A stretch of 64,000 bases of DNA. It comes from Christensenella minuta (GTDB lineage Bacteria > Bacillota > Clostridia > Christensenellales > Christensenellaceae). This document shows positions 9,641-18,220 of the stretch, piece after piece. How positions within the stretch are numbered: the stretch's first letter is position 1; each line of letters begins with the position of its first letter. The notes beneath the pieces were generated by a model. The model had not been told where the DNA came from. It did not search any database and saw only the letters and a program-made list of their open reading frames with translations. The DNA lies in assembly GCF_003628755.1 (NCBI RefSeq), contig NZ_CP029256.1:329585-393584 (forward strand), given 5' to 3'. The translations under genes and the position numbers were made by a program.

Positions 9641-10123
9641 ATGTTTGGGCATTTGGGATTTTCATATGTGGGACTTATTTTTCTTGTTTTGCTTATCGTT
9701 CCCAATATTCTATGGAGCAGGAATCCGCCCGAAGATTACGACAACAGCTTTGAACACGGTATTTTGATGCTGCTGGAGCGCATTGGACAGGTTGGCTGTT
9801 TTCTGTGCGCGCTGATGTTCAGCGATTTCAATTTTGCGCCCTTTACACCGTGGACGTTATGGCTGGTTTTTGCTTTCGCGGCGATGGCGCTCTACGAATT
9901 ATGCTGGGTGCGGTATTTCAAAAGCAGACGGCGGGCGCGGAATATGTACCGCAGCTTTTATGGAATTCCCGTTCCGCTGGCGACGCTGCCCGTAGCGGCC
10001 TTTGTGTTGCTGGGCGTTTACGGGAAAATAATCTGGATGATCCTGTTTTCCATCATCTTCGGCGTGGGGCATATCGGAATCCATTTACAGCATGCGGAGG
10101 TATGCGGGGTAAAATTAAAATAA
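9641..10123 (+). CDS. Small integral membrane protein, unknown function
   Basis: 160 residues with four or five hydrophobic segments (about 7-25, 47-60, 66-86, 107-125, 129-148) and a basic patch KSRRRARNMYRS between the third and fourth. GGGGGAAGG precedes the ATG, 15 bp after the EFR1 gene. The cluster of histidines near the end (GHIGIHLQHAEVC) could bind metal, but this is not a recognised signature. I do not recognise the family. Confidence 0.75.
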   Translation: MFGHLGFSYVGLIFLVLLIVPNILWSRNPPEDYDNSFEHGILMLLERIGQVGCFLCALMFSDFNFAPFTPWTLWLVFAFAAMALYELCWVRYFKSRRRARNMYRSFYGIPVPLATLPVAAFVLLGVYGKIIWMILFSIIFGVGHIGIHLQHAEVCGVKLK

Positions 10124-10161
10124 AAAAAGGACATGCGGTTCATTCAGCGCCTGTCCTTTTT
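10124..10161. terminator. Bidirectional terminator
   Basis: AAAAAGGACA and TGTCCTTTTT arms with a 20-nt loop sit just after the membrane-protein stop and just before the stop of the convergent yeiH gene. Both sides give a T run. Confidence 0.75.
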
Positions 10162-10171
10162 ACTGACGTTT

Positions 10172-11188
10172 TTACCAGATGCCGAGGAGGTGCTGCATAC
10201 CGAGGCTTACGGCGGCAATACCGATCCAGCAGACGAGCCCCATGAAGATCGGCTTTCCGCCTGTCCTGACCAGCTTTACGATATGGGTATTGAGGCCGAT
10301 GGCCGCCATTGCCATGATAATGAAAAACTTACTGAGTTCCTTGAGCGGGCCGGTGACGAACGCCGGAAGATTGAATATCGTTGTGACGACCGAGGCAAGG
10401 ACAAAGAACAGGACGAACCAGGGAAATATTTTTTTAAAGCTGAATGCGGTACCGGCCGCCGCGTCCAGCTTTTTTTCTTTGCGCGTACGCACGAAGGCCA
10501 GTACCAGGGTGATTGGAATGATCGCGAGGGTGCGCGTGAGTTTCACGATTGTCGCCTGGTCAAGCGTATTGCTGCCGTGAATTCCGTCCCACGCGGCGGC
10601 TGCGGCCGTGACGGAGGAGGTATCGTTGATGGCCGTACCCGCAAACAGGCCGAACCCTTCGTTCGAGAGGCCAAGCGCGCCGCCGAGCGTTGGGAAAATG
10701 AGCGCGGCGATGACATTGAACAGGAAGATGACAGAGATGGACTGGGCGATCTCCTCGTCGTTCGCGCCGATAACGGGGGCGGTGGCTGCGATGGCGGAGC
10801 CGCCGCAGATAGAGGAGCCTACGCCGATCAAAGTGGAGATGCGCGAAGGCATTTTCATGGCGCGGTACAGGATGAATGCGAGAATAAGCGAGGTGGAAAT
10901 CGTGGAAATAATAATCGGCAAGGACTGTGCGCCTAGCCGCAGGATCTCCGCCAGATTCATACCGAAGCCGAGGAGCACCACCGCCCATTGCAGGATCTTC
11001 TTGGAAGTGAAGTTGATTCCCGGCTGGAGGACCTCCTTCCGTTTTATCAGGAGAGCCAGGAGCATGCCGGTCAGGATCGCAAACACCGGCCCGCCGACCA
11101 CGGGCAGAAGTTTGCCGAGAAAAAATGCGGGAATGGCGATCAAGAGGCACAAAATGATCCCCGTCCAGTTCGTTCTTAAAAATTTCAT
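10172..11188 (-). CDS. YeiH/UPF0324-family membrane transporter
   Basis: 338 residues, about ten membrane helices. Family features include [50 protein letters not shown] and [17 protein letters not shown]. Members are annotated as putative sulfate or sulfite exporters, with little direct evidence for the substrate. It is divergent from a LysR-type regulator with a 134-bp AT-rich gap between. That pairing is typical of YeiH with YeiE/CysL-like regulators and suggests control by that gene. Confidence 0.92.
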   Translation of the reverse strand: MKFLRTNWTGIILCLLIAIPAFFLGKLLPVVGGPVFAILTGMLLALLIKRKEVLQPGINFTSKKILQWAVVLLGFGMNLAEILRLGAQSLPIIISTISTSLILAFILYRAMKMPSRISTLIGVGSSICGGSAIAATAPVIGANDEEIAQSISVIFLFNVIAALIFPTLGGALGLSNEGFGLFAGTAINDTSSVTAAAAAWDGIHGSNTLDQATIVKLTRTLAIIPITLVLAFVRTRKEKKLDAAAGTAFSFKKIFPWFVLFFVLASVVTTIFNLPAFVTGPLKELSKFFIIMAMAAIGLNTHIVKLVRTGGKPIFMGLVCWIGIAAVSLGMQHLLGIW

Positions 11189-11322
11189 ACCATTAACCTG
11201 CCTTAACTATAGATAAAAATTGTAAATACAAATATCATTATACTAGTTTAGCTGATAATTTAAAATTATATATATTTATATAATGATAAATATATGTTAT
11301 TATATATAAAAGGAGGGATATC
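11189..11322. promoter_or_regulatory. Divergent yeiH/lysR control region with inverted repeat
   Basis: Very AT-rich gap. A perfect 15-bp dyad ATAATTTAAAATTAT (11255-11269) has the T-N11-A form that LysR regulators bind, and overlapping AT palindromes follow up to the AAAAGGAGGG ribosome site. Which hexamers are used as promoters cannot be decided by eye. Confidence 0.45.
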
Positions 11323-12216
11323 ATGCTCGATTTTAGGATGGATACGTTCCTGATGGTGTGTGAGACCATGAATTTTACGCGCGCCGCGGAACGGCTCAAT
11401 ATTACCCAGCCGGCCGTATCGCAGCATATCCGTTTTCTGGAGGACTATTACGGCGCGAAGTTGTTTGCGTATCAGGGAAAGAAAATGGAGATCACGGAGG
11501 CGGGACGGCTTTTGCAGAGCGCGGGGCTTACCATGAAACATGACGTGATGTCTTTAAAGGAGGAGATGGGCGGCCTAGGAGACGGGGAAAGCCTTCGTTT
11601 CGGCGTCACGCTTACGGTGGGGGAATTTGTGATTCCCGAGCCTGCCGCGCGCTATCTGGCGAACCATCCGGAGGCAGCTTTGCGGATGGACGTATCGAAC
11701 ACCAAGGAGCTCCTGCGGAAGCTCGACGGCGGCGAGATCGATTTTGCGCTGGTAGAGGGCAATTTTGCCAAAAGCGAGTACGAGCACCTTGTCTATGCGA
11801 CGGAACCGTATATCGCCGTATGCGGGGCGGACCATGCGTTCAGGACGGAGGTGCATAAGATAGAGGACCTGACCGGGGAGCGGATCATTGTGCGGGAAGC
11901 GGGATCGGGCACACGGGAGATATTGGAACGGTATCTCGAGGGGCGAAACCTTATGCTGGAAGACTTCGGGAATTTTGTCGAGGTCAGCAATATCGATGCG
12001 ATCAAAACACTTGTCGGGAAAAATTGCGGGATTACGTTCCTGTATGAAGCGGCGGTGCGCAGAGAGCTATGCGAAGGCACTCTGAAAAAGATTCCGCTGG
12101 AGGAGTTTTCCCTCACGCACGACCTGACCTTTATCTGGCGTAAGGGGAGCGTGTTTTCCGAAAATTACAGGAAAATATTCCTTGAATTGCAGGAAGCTCC
12201 GGGCGCTGCGGGCTGA
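11323..12216 (+). CDS. LysR-type transcriptional regulator
   Basis: 297 residues. The N-terminal winged helix (MNFTRAAERLNITQPAVSQHIRFLEDYYGAKLF) is followed by a two-lobed LysR substrate domain with a hinge near residue 95 and a typical REAGSGTREILERYL second-lobe motif. It resembles the CysL/YeiE group. It probably controls the divergent yeiH-type exporter through the dyad in the gap. The inducer is unknown; sulfite or another sulfur compound is an inference from the family. Confidence 0.92.
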   Translation: MLDFRMDTFLMVCETMNFTRAAERLNITQPAVSQHIRFLEDYYGAKLFAYQGKKMEITEAGRLLQSAGLTMKHDVMSLKEEMGGLGDGESLRFGVTLTVGEFVIPEPAARYLANHPEAALRMDVSNTKELLRKLDGGEIDFALVEGNFAKSEYEHLVYATEPYIAVCGADHAFRTEVHKIEDLTGERIIVREAGSGTREILERYLEGRNLMLEDFGNFVEVSNIDAIKTLVGKNCGITFLYEAAVRRELCEGTLKKIPLEEFSLTHDLTFIWRKGSVFSENYRKIFLELQEAPGAAG

Positions 12217-12272
12217 ATGGAAACGCGGGCAGGACGAGCGGCCCGGGAAGAAAGAAATAGAGAGATTTGCGG

Positions 12273-12320
12273 TTGACTTCAACCTTTGTTTCCGTTATTA
12301 TAAAATAAATGAAACGTTCA
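12273..12320 (+). promoter_or_regulatory. Promoter and possible operator of the LacI-fusion gene
   Basis: TTGACT (12273-12278), 17 bp, TATTAT (12296-12301). A LacI-type dyad TGAAACGTTCA (12310-12320) lies at the expected transcription start. Read on the other strand it is TGAACGTTTCA, sharing the core AACGTTT with a dyad upstream of the transketolase operon at 14968. Autoregulation is therefore likely. A 135-nt leader follows with no clear structure. Confidence 0.6.
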
Positions 12321-12456
12321 AAAAGTAATCAAATGATTGAAAATAACGAAGAATGTTTTAAAATAAGGAAAATATGCCGGATTTGGCGCTCTGATTGATT
12401 TTGAACAAAATGAGCAAAATCATTAATCGGCCGAAGGCGAACGGTGAGGGAGAGGT

Positions 12457-14736
12457 ATGCCAGAGACATTTCAGGGGAATCAGGACAAGGAGCGGAAGCT
12501 GGAACGGCACAAGATTGCGACCATGCGCGACGTCGCGCGGCTTGCCGGCGTATCTCAAGGCACGGTTTCAAACGTTCTGAATGGTGTGAAGGGCGTAAGC
12601 AGCGATAAGATAAAGCGCGTGGAAGCGGCGGTGAGGGAGCTTGGATATGAGCAGAATGCCCTCGCCAAAAACCTGAAGACCAGCAAAAACGGAAATACGA
12701 TCTATGTGGTTTTTCCCAATCTCAACGAACCGGAGTTTGAAGAGATATTCGATGCGGTAACCCGGATGGCGGAAGAGCGCGGTTTTTCCCTGAACGTATT
12801 TGTGTGCAGCGAGCTTCCTTACCGGGAGAAGCAGATATTGAACCAAGCGCGGATGTTCAACGCAGATGGAATCCTGCTGATTACCTGTCAACCGGAAAAC
12901 GAGCGGTTGTTCCAGAAGCTGGAGAAGGGCGGGCACCGCGTTGTAGGGATGCTCCGCAAAATTGAAAACTGCGGCTTTGTCGGCATTGACGTCAGGGAGG
13001 TCCTGATAAAAAATATCAACAGGCAGATCGGCTGCGGGATCAAAAGGATTGCGATGCTGACGGGACCGCGGGAATATTCTTTCGATACGGCCTGCGTCGA
13101 CGCGTACCTGAACGCCTTGTTTTCCGCCGATATCGAGATCCGCAACGATTATCTGCTGACTACCGAATATGACAAGGAAAGCGCGATGCAGCAGGCGGTC
13201 CGCCTCCTGAACCTCGAGGAAAAGCCCGAAGCGATTTATGTGACGAGCGAGGTTTTGGCGGAAGGAGTGCGCAAAGCGGTTGCGCTTACAAGCATTGACG
13301 GGAAAGATATTCCCAAATTGATTATCATGAAGAGCAGGCGGTGGACGGACACGCCGGCGGCAAATGAGGAAAGCATGATCCTTCCGTATGGGAAGATGGG
13401 AAAGATGGCGTTCGAGATGCTGGCGGGGCTGATTGGAAACCCGAAAGGAGGCGCCGAAGAGCGTCTTATAAAGCCGGAGGAAAAGCAGGAAGAGCTGTTG
13501 AAGCTGCAAGCCGGAAAGCCGCGGCAAGGACGTGTGCGGGTTCTTTTGCCGAACAACCATGCGGGCCGCGCGGTGAAATATCTGTGTAATGATTTTACGA
13601 GGAGCACGGGGATTGGGGTGCAGGCAGACCTGATAAATTACCGTGGAATGCTCGATGAAATCTGGAGGAGCAGCGACGGGAAATATGATGTGTTCGCCCT
13701 TGACGTGCCGTGGGTCAAAGAACTTGTGGTGGAGGGCTGCCTTGAACTGCTGGAGGATTATATCGGAGACGCTTCCCAGCTGCGGGAAAGGTTTCCGGGA
13801 CAGATATTCGACGCCTATTCGCTGATGAACGGCCGGGTGTGGACGCTGCCCTTTAGTTTTACGACGCAGCTGCTGTTTTACCGCAAGGACCTTTTCGAGA
13901 AGCTGAAGAACCAGCGCCTTTATTTTGAGTGGTATAAGGAAGAGCTGAGGGTTCCGACGACATGGGAAGAATATAATAAGGTGGCCCGCCTGTTTACCCG
14001 GAAATTCAATCCGGATTCCGACACCCTTTACGGGACCTCGCTGTCCGGAAGGGTACCCACCGGAGCGACGAGCGAATATCTGCCGCGCATATGGGCGCAG
14101 GGGATCGACCTTTTCAATGGCGAGACGGCGATCAATGACCGCGAAAAAGCGGTGTATGCGTTGGAAAACTATATTGAATGCTATGATTATGCCCATCCTG
14201 ACGCACCGGACTGGTGGTGGGATGACGAGGCGATGGATTTCTGCCAGGGAAATTCCGCAATGATGGTGCAGTATTCCGACCAGGTGACTATCCTGCGGGA
14301 CAGGAATATATCGCGCGTTGTCGGCAAGGTGGGATACGATGTGGTCCCGGGGAACGCTTCCCTGTTCGGGGGATGGTCTATCGGGATGAACAGTCATTCC
14401 AAGGAAAAGGCGGCGGCGTATGAATTCATCAAATGGGCGGCTTCGGAGCGGATGTCGGTGGTGAACGCCGTATTGGGACGGATCATTCCGTATACGAGCA
14501 TTTGCGACAGTACGGAACTTCTGAACCTGTATCCATGGCACAAGGAGACGTTCGAGGTATTTCAAGATGCGAAAAAGCGCTTTGCGCCGAATACGGCGGA
14601 TGGCAGGTGTATTTCGGAAAATGTATTTGAAAAGATCATTGGCAGCACGGTAAATGAGGCGATTACGAAAAAATGCACGGCAAAAGAAGCGGTTGACAGG
14701 ATGGATACGGAGATTGGGAAGATTTACCTGAGATAA
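12457..14736 (+). CDS. LacI-family regulator fused to a family-1 solute-binding domain
   Basis: 759 residues, over twice the size of a LacI regulator. Residues about 22-75 are a LacI helix-turn-helix (MRDVARLAGVSQGTVSNVLNG) with hinge helix. About 80-345 is a periplasmic-binding-type ligand domain (DGILLIT, GFVGID, MLPYGKMGKMAFEML-like end). About 360-759 is a second binding domain of the extracellular solute-binding family 1 type (RVRVLLPNNHAGRAVKYL, YDVFALDVPW, LPFSFTTQLLFYRKDLFEKL, WGIGMNSHS-like GGWSIGMNSHSKEKAAAYEFIKWA). There is no signal peptide, so both sensor domains are cytosolic. It precedes the sugar operon starting at 15076 and probably controls it. One long protein could read two ligands; this is inference. 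Confidence 0.9.
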   Translation: MPETFQGNQDKERKLERHKIATMRDVARLAGVSQGTVSNVLNGVKGVSSDKIKRVEAAVRELGYEQNALAKNLKTSKNGNTIYVVFPNLNEPEFEEIFDAVTRMAEERGFSLNVFVCSELPYREKQILNQARMFNADGILLITCQPENERLFQKLEKGGHRVVGMLRKIENCGFVGIDVREVLIKNINRQIGCGIKRIAMLTGPREYSFDTACVDAYLNALFSADIEIRNDYLLTTEYDKESAMQQAVRLLNLEEKPEAIYVTSEVLAEGVRKAVALTSIDGKDIPKLIIMKSRRWTDTPAANEESMILPYGKMGKMAFEMLAGLIGNPKGGAEERLIKPEEKQEELLKLQAGKPRQGRVRVLLPNNHAGRAVKYLCNDFTRSTGIGVQADLINYRGMLDEIWRSSDGKYDVFALDVPWVKELVVEGCLELLEDYIGDASQLRERFPGQIFDAYSLMNGRVWTLPFSFTTQLLFYRKDLFEKLKNQRLYFEWYKEELRVPTTWEEYNKVARLFTRKFNPDSDTLYGTSLSGRVPTGATSEYLPRIWAQGIDLFNGETAINDREKAVYALENYIECYDYAHPDAPDWWWDDEAMDFCQGNSAMMVQYSDQVTILRDRNISRVVGKVGYDVVPGNASLFGGWSIGMNSHSKEKAAAYEFIKWAASERMSVVNAVLGRIIPYTSICDSTELLNLYPWHKETFEVFQDAKKRFAPNTADGRCISENVFEKIIGSTVNEAITKKCTAKEAVDRMDTEIGKIYLR

Positions 14737-14751
14737 CGGAACGCGTAATGG

Positions 14752-14780
14752 CCGTTTCCCTTATGGGAAACGGTTTTTTT
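14752..14780 (+). terminator. Terminator after the LacI-fusion gene
   Basis: CCGTTTCCC, loop TTAT, GGGAAACGG, then seven T. It isolates the regulator transcript from the following sugar operon, which has its own promoter. Confidence 0.92.
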
Positions 14781-14816
14781 GTTACAAGAAAAAATTAAAA
14801 TTCAAAAATAAAATTA

Positions 14817-14845
14817 TTGACACGTTACAAAAATTATTGTAATAT
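14817..14845 (+). promoter_or_regulatory. Sugar-operon promoter with embedded dyad
   Basis: TTGACA (14817-14822), 17 bp, TAATAT (14840-14845). A dyad TTACAA-N6-TTGTAA (14825-14842) sits between and over the hexamers, where a bound repressor would exclude polymerase. It differs from the AACGTTT dyad downstream, so a second regulator or a second mode may act here. Confidence 0.6.
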
Positions 14846-14967
14846 AAACTTACAACAAAGGCCAGCAGCCTTTTAAAAGCAATAAACCCCAATATAAAAA
14901 GAAAAATCAATAATAAAAAGACTGAATAAAAGCAAATAAAAATTATTTTGATACGATACAAATATAT

Positions 14968-14980
14968 TTTAACGTTTAAA
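14968..14980 (+). promoter_or_regulatory. Possible LacI-family operator upstream of the transketolase operon
   Basis: TTTAACGTTTAAA: arms TTTAA and TTAAA around CGT. The core AACGTTT is shared with the dyad at the regulator's own promoter (12310-12320, reverse strand). It lies in the leader, about 120 bp after the promoter, so it would act as a roadblock or through looping. Confidence 0.45.
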
Positions 14981-15075
14981 TATATGCGGACAAATGGCGT
15001 GCCGGGATGACCGTCCCGCATACGGATGGACGCAAATCAAAAAATAAACGGCAATCGGCGGAGGGAGAGGACGCG

Positions 15076-15903
15076 ATGGAGACGCAACGACAAAAATACT
15101 TGGAGGACAAGGCGTGGAAAATACGGAAAACCGGGCTTGAAATGGTGAAGGAAGCAAGGTCCGGGCACATAGGAGGCGCTTTTTCCCTTGCGGAAATTAT
15201 GGCGGTGCTCTATTTTGAAAAAATGAAGATCGACCCGGAAAACCCGCAATGGGCAGAACGGGACCGGCTGGTACTTTCCAAGGGGCACGCTACGGTGGCA
15301 CTGTATCCAACGCTTGCCCTGAGGGGATTTTTTCCGGCAAAGCGGCTGAAAACGTTCCGCAAGATCGACGGGTCGCTTTCGGGGCACGCGGAAATGAGGA
15401 ATGTCGAAGGAGTGGATATGTCGACCGGATCGCTGGGCCAGGGGTTCTCGGCGGCGGTCGGGATGGCCCGGGCCGCGAAAATGACGGGAAACGGATGCAC
15501 GGTCTATGCAATTTTGGGAGACGGGGAAATTCAGGAAGGCCAGATATGGGAAGCGATGATGTATGCGGGAGCGCATGGGCTCGATAACCTGGTGGCTATA
15601 CTGGACTGCAATAAGGTGCAGCTTGACGGTACGGTAAAGGAGGTGCTGGATACAGGCGACCTCAAGGCGAAATTTGAAAGTTTTGGAATGCATACGCAAA
15701 GAATCGACGGACATAGCGTGCGGGAGATCGCGCAGGCAATCGACGCGGCAAAGGAGACGCGGCAAAAGGCGCACATGATTATTGCGGATACCATCAAAGG
15801 TAAAGGGGTTTCCTTTATGGAAGGCAAAAATCAGTGGCACGGAAAAACGCCGAGCGATGAAGAATTTGAGCAGGCTTTTGCGGAATTGGAAGCGAGGAGC
15901 TGA
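15076..15903 (+). CDS. Transketolase, N-terminal (thiamine-binding) subunit
   Basis: 275 residues from the ATG at 15076, chosen because GGAGGGAGAGG lies 5 bp before it; an upstream ATG at 15007 has no such site. HIGGAFSLAEIMAVLYF, RDRLVLSKGHATVALYPTLA, DMSTGSLGQGFSAAVGMA and ILGDGEIQEGQIWEA (the GDG...N-type thiamine diphosphate motif) identify the first half of transketolase. The second half is the next gene. Split transketolases are common next to sugar transporters in Firmicutes. The pair moves two-carbon units between pentose and hexose phosphates. Confidence 0.95.
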   Translation: METQRQKYLEDKAWKIRKTGLEMVKEARSGHIGGAFSLAEIMAVLYFEKMKIDPENPQWAERDRLVLSKGHATVALYPTLALRGFFPAKRLKTFRKIDGSLSGHAEMRNVEGVDMSTGSLGQGFSAAVGMARAAKMTGNGCTVYAILGDGEIQEGQIWEAMMYAGAHGLDNLVAILDCNKVQLDGTVKEVLDTGDLKAKFESFGMHTQRIDGHSVREIAQAIDAAKETRQKAHMIIADTIKGKGVSFMEGKNQWHGKTPSDEEFEQAFAELEARS

Positions 15904-15907
15904 GGGG

Positions 15908-16846
15908 ATGAAAGGAAAAATTTCTACAAGGGACGTATATGGAGACACGCTAAAGGAGATCGGAGCGGATGAAAGAGTTGTCGTGCTGGATGCGGACGTG
16001 AGCACCTGTACTATGTCATGTATGTTTGGGGAAGCTTACCCGGAACGGTTTTTTAATGTAGGAATCGCCGAAGCGAACATGGTTGGTATGGCAGCCGGTA
16101 TGGCGGCGTTTGGGCTTAAGCCCTTCGTGAGCTCCTTCGCGATGTTCATAGCGGGCAGAACGTTTGACCAGATTCGCAATTCGGTGGCATACCCGGGGCT
16201 CAATGTGAAGCTGATCGGTACGCACGCCGGACTTATCGTGGGTGAAGACGGAGCGACCCACCAGTGCCTGGAGGATATGGCACTGATGAGGAGCATCCCC
16301 GGGATGGTGGTCATTTGCCCGGCGGACGGAAATGAAACAAGGCAGGCAGTGCTTACGTTGAACCAGTATGAAGGACCTGCATATCTTCGGATCGGCCGGG
16401 CAGCCGTAGAAACGGTTACCGACTTTGAGGCGTATTCATTCGAGATCGGGAAAGCGGTGGAAATGCGTCAGGGAAGCGACCTTACCGTTATTGCCTGCGG
16501 GATCACCGTGGGCAAGGCTCTCGAGGCGGCGAACATATTAGCGGGGGAAGGCGTGCGGACAAGGGTGCTCAATATGCATACGATCAAGCCGATCGACCGG
16601 GAAGCGGTCGTGGCGGCGGCGCGGGAGACCGGGGCGATCGTAACGGCGGAAGAGCACAACGTTATGGGAGGCCTCGGCAGCGCGGTCAGCGAGGTCGTGG
16701 GCGAATGTTGCCCGGTGCCGGTGCTTAAGGTCGGCACGCAGGACACCTTCGGGCGTTCCGGAAACGCAGACCGGCTGCTGGAGATGTACGGAATCAGCAC
16801 CGGCGCGATCGTAAAGAAGGCAAAGGAAGCTTTGGAACTGAAATAG
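15908..16846 (+). CDS. Transketolase, C-terminal subunit
   Basis: 312 residues from the ATG at 15908, four bases after the previous stop, with GAGGAGC over the end of the upstream gene. It contains the pyrimidine-binding domain (PERFFNVGIAEANMVGMAAGMA, where Glu is the catalytic contact to thiamine) and the C-terminal transketolase domain (LRIGRAAVETV, VLNMHTIKPIDREAVV). It forms the active enzyme with the subunit encoded just upstream. A dedicated copy in a pentose operon suggests that the pathway yields a pentose phosphate. Confidence 0.95.
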   Translation: MKGKISTRDVYGDTLKEIGADERVVVLDADVSTCTMSCMFGEAYPERFFNVGIAEANMVGMAAGMAAFGLKPFVSSFAMFIAGRTFDQIRNSVAYPGLNVKLIGTHAGLIVGEDGATHQCLEDMALMRSIPGMVVICPADGNETRQAVLTLNQYEGPAYLRIGRAAVETVTDFEAYSFEIGKAVEMRQGSDLTVIACGITVGKALEAANILAGEGVRTRVLNMHTIKPIDREAVVAAARETGAIVTAEEHNVMGGLGSAVSEVVGECCPVPVLKVGTQDTFGRSGNADRLLEMYGISTGAIVKKAKEALELK

Positions 16847-16861
16847 ATGGAAGGAAATGCA

Positions 16862-17344
16862 ATGAAAACAATAAAAGCAGAGAAATTGACGCGGGAAGCG
16901 TTCTGGGAATTTGGCACCTATGTGAATATCACAGAGCCGGAAGGAAACAGCCTGGGAGATTTTTTCAACGATAAGGGCCTGTTCCCAGTCTCCGGGGATA
17001 TGCCGGTCGCCTTCTCGCCGCTCCTGCTGCACGGGGCGGATGAAATGGTCGTTACGATGGCGGAATACCATAATACGACGGGAGAGGGCATTATTGCCAT
17101 GGACGATGATATCGTGATCCATGTGGCGCCGCCGACAGGGGCGCCGGTTCCCGGTTCGACACGGGCCTTTATCGTTCCAAAAGGGACGATGGTGATCTTG
17201 AAAACGGGCGTATGGCATTTTGGAGGTTTTCCGCTCCACAAGGACGCGGGACATGTATTGATCGTTCTTCCGGAACGCATTTATAAAACGGATTGCTGTG
17301 TGGTGGAGTATGCAAAGGAAAACCACATCAAAATCGAATTGTAA
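16862..17344 (+). CDS. AllA-like (ureidoglycolate lyase fold) cupin protein
   Basis: 160 residues from the ATG at 16862 (GGAAGGAAA precedes; an ATG five codons earlier has a poorer site). The C-terminal half reads TRAFIVPKGTMVILKTGVWHFGGFPLHKDAGHVLIVLP and then CCVVEY. This resembles the bicupin ureidoglycolate lyase AllA (RAFI...VNYHRNVWHHPLF...NCDVE). A purine role is unlikely in this operon; a sugar-acid or keto-sugar reaction is more plausible. The run is one gene within the transketolase-ABC-kinase operon. Function is not established. Confidence 0.65.
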   Translation: MKTIKAEKLTREAFWEFGTYVNITEPEGNSLGDFFNDKGLFPVSGDMPVAFSPLLLHGADEMVVTMAEYHNTTGEGIIAMDDDIVIHVAPPTGAPVPGSTRAFIVPKGTMVILKTGVWHFGGFPLHKDAGHVLIVLPERIYKTDCCVVEYAKENHIKIEL

Positions 17345-17369
17345 AAACATTTGGAATGGAGAAGGAATT

Positions 17370-18155
17370 ATGAGCACAAAAAATGTAATGGAGCAGTTTT
17401 CCCTGAAAGACAGGACGGCGATTGTTACCGGCGGCGGGCAGGGCCTGGGCAAGTCTATGGCGATCGCCCTTGCCCAGGCGGGAGCGGACATCGTGATCGC
17501 CGCCCGGCGGGTCGAAACGGCGCTTGCGACGCAGAAGCTGATTGAGCAGGAGGGCGTGAAATGCACCGTAATCAAGGGCGATATGCGCAACGAGGACGAT
17601 GTGAAAACCATGGTCGCCCAGGTAATGGATGAATACGGAAAAATCGATATCCTGTTCAACAACGCAGGGACATGGCTCGGCGACGACGCGGAGAAAGTGA
17701 CCACGGAGGACTGGAAAGAGGTCATTGACGTTAACCTTACGGGACCGTTTATCGTCTCGCGGGAGGTTGGCAAGGTGATGCTTCAGCAGGGCAAGGGGAG
17801 CATCGTGAACATCGGCTCTATGTCCGGCTTGATCGTCAATACGCCGCAGAACCAATGCGCGTACAACGCCTCCAAGGGCGGACTTATCATGCTGACTAAG
17901 TCTATGGCGACGGAATGGGCGATGCGCGGTGTGCGTGTGAACGCGCTTTGCCCGGGATACATGCGCACGGAAATGAGCGAAGACCGCTACCAGCGCAAGG
18001 ATCCGGCAATCGAACGCTGGTTCTCCATGACGCCCATGGGGCGATCTGGGCAGACGGACGAGCTGATGGGGATCGCGGTCTACCTGGCGTCGGACGCGTC
18101 CAGCTTTGTGACGGGCGCCGTATATCTCGTGGACGGCGGCTATACGGCATGGTAA
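17370..18155 (+). CDS. Short-chain dehydrogenase/reductase
   Basis: 261 residues from the ATG at 17370 (GGAGAAGGAATT precedes; the frame extends upstream without a site). It is a classical SDR: TGGGQGLGKS nucleotide loop, NNAGT, catalytic Ser in IVNIGSMSG, YNASK catalytic Tyr/Lys, and VDGGYTAW at the end. The acidic/basic end of beta-2 reads IAARRVE, which hints at NADP(H) but is not decisive. Together with the ribulokinase-like gene it probably oxidises a polyol or reduces a keto-sugar. The substrate is not identifiable from sequence. Confidence 0.93.
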   Translation: MSTKNVMEQFSLKDRTAIVTGGGQGLGKSMAIALAQAGADIVIAARRVETALATQKLIEQEGVKCTVIKGDMRNEDDVKTMVAQVMDEYGKIDILFNNAGTWLGDDAEKVTTEDWKEVIDVNLTGPFIVSREVGKVMLQQGKGSIVNIGSMSGLIVNTPQNQCAYNASKGGLIMLTKSMATEWAMRGVRVNALCPGYMRTEMSEDRYQRKDPAIERWFSMTPMGRSGQTDELMGIAVYLASDASSFVTGAVYLVDGGYTAW

Positions 18156-18220
18156 GCCGGTTAAAAAAGAAAAAATTTTAGCTAAAACGCTAAATAAATA
18201 AAAAATGGAGGAAAATCATT

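Noticed and set aside
12568-14565. 665-codon open frame on the minus strand
   Set aside because: It lies wholly antisense to the LacI-fusion gene, has a His/Arg/Pro/Leu-rich composition typical of a shadow frame, and has no ribosome site.
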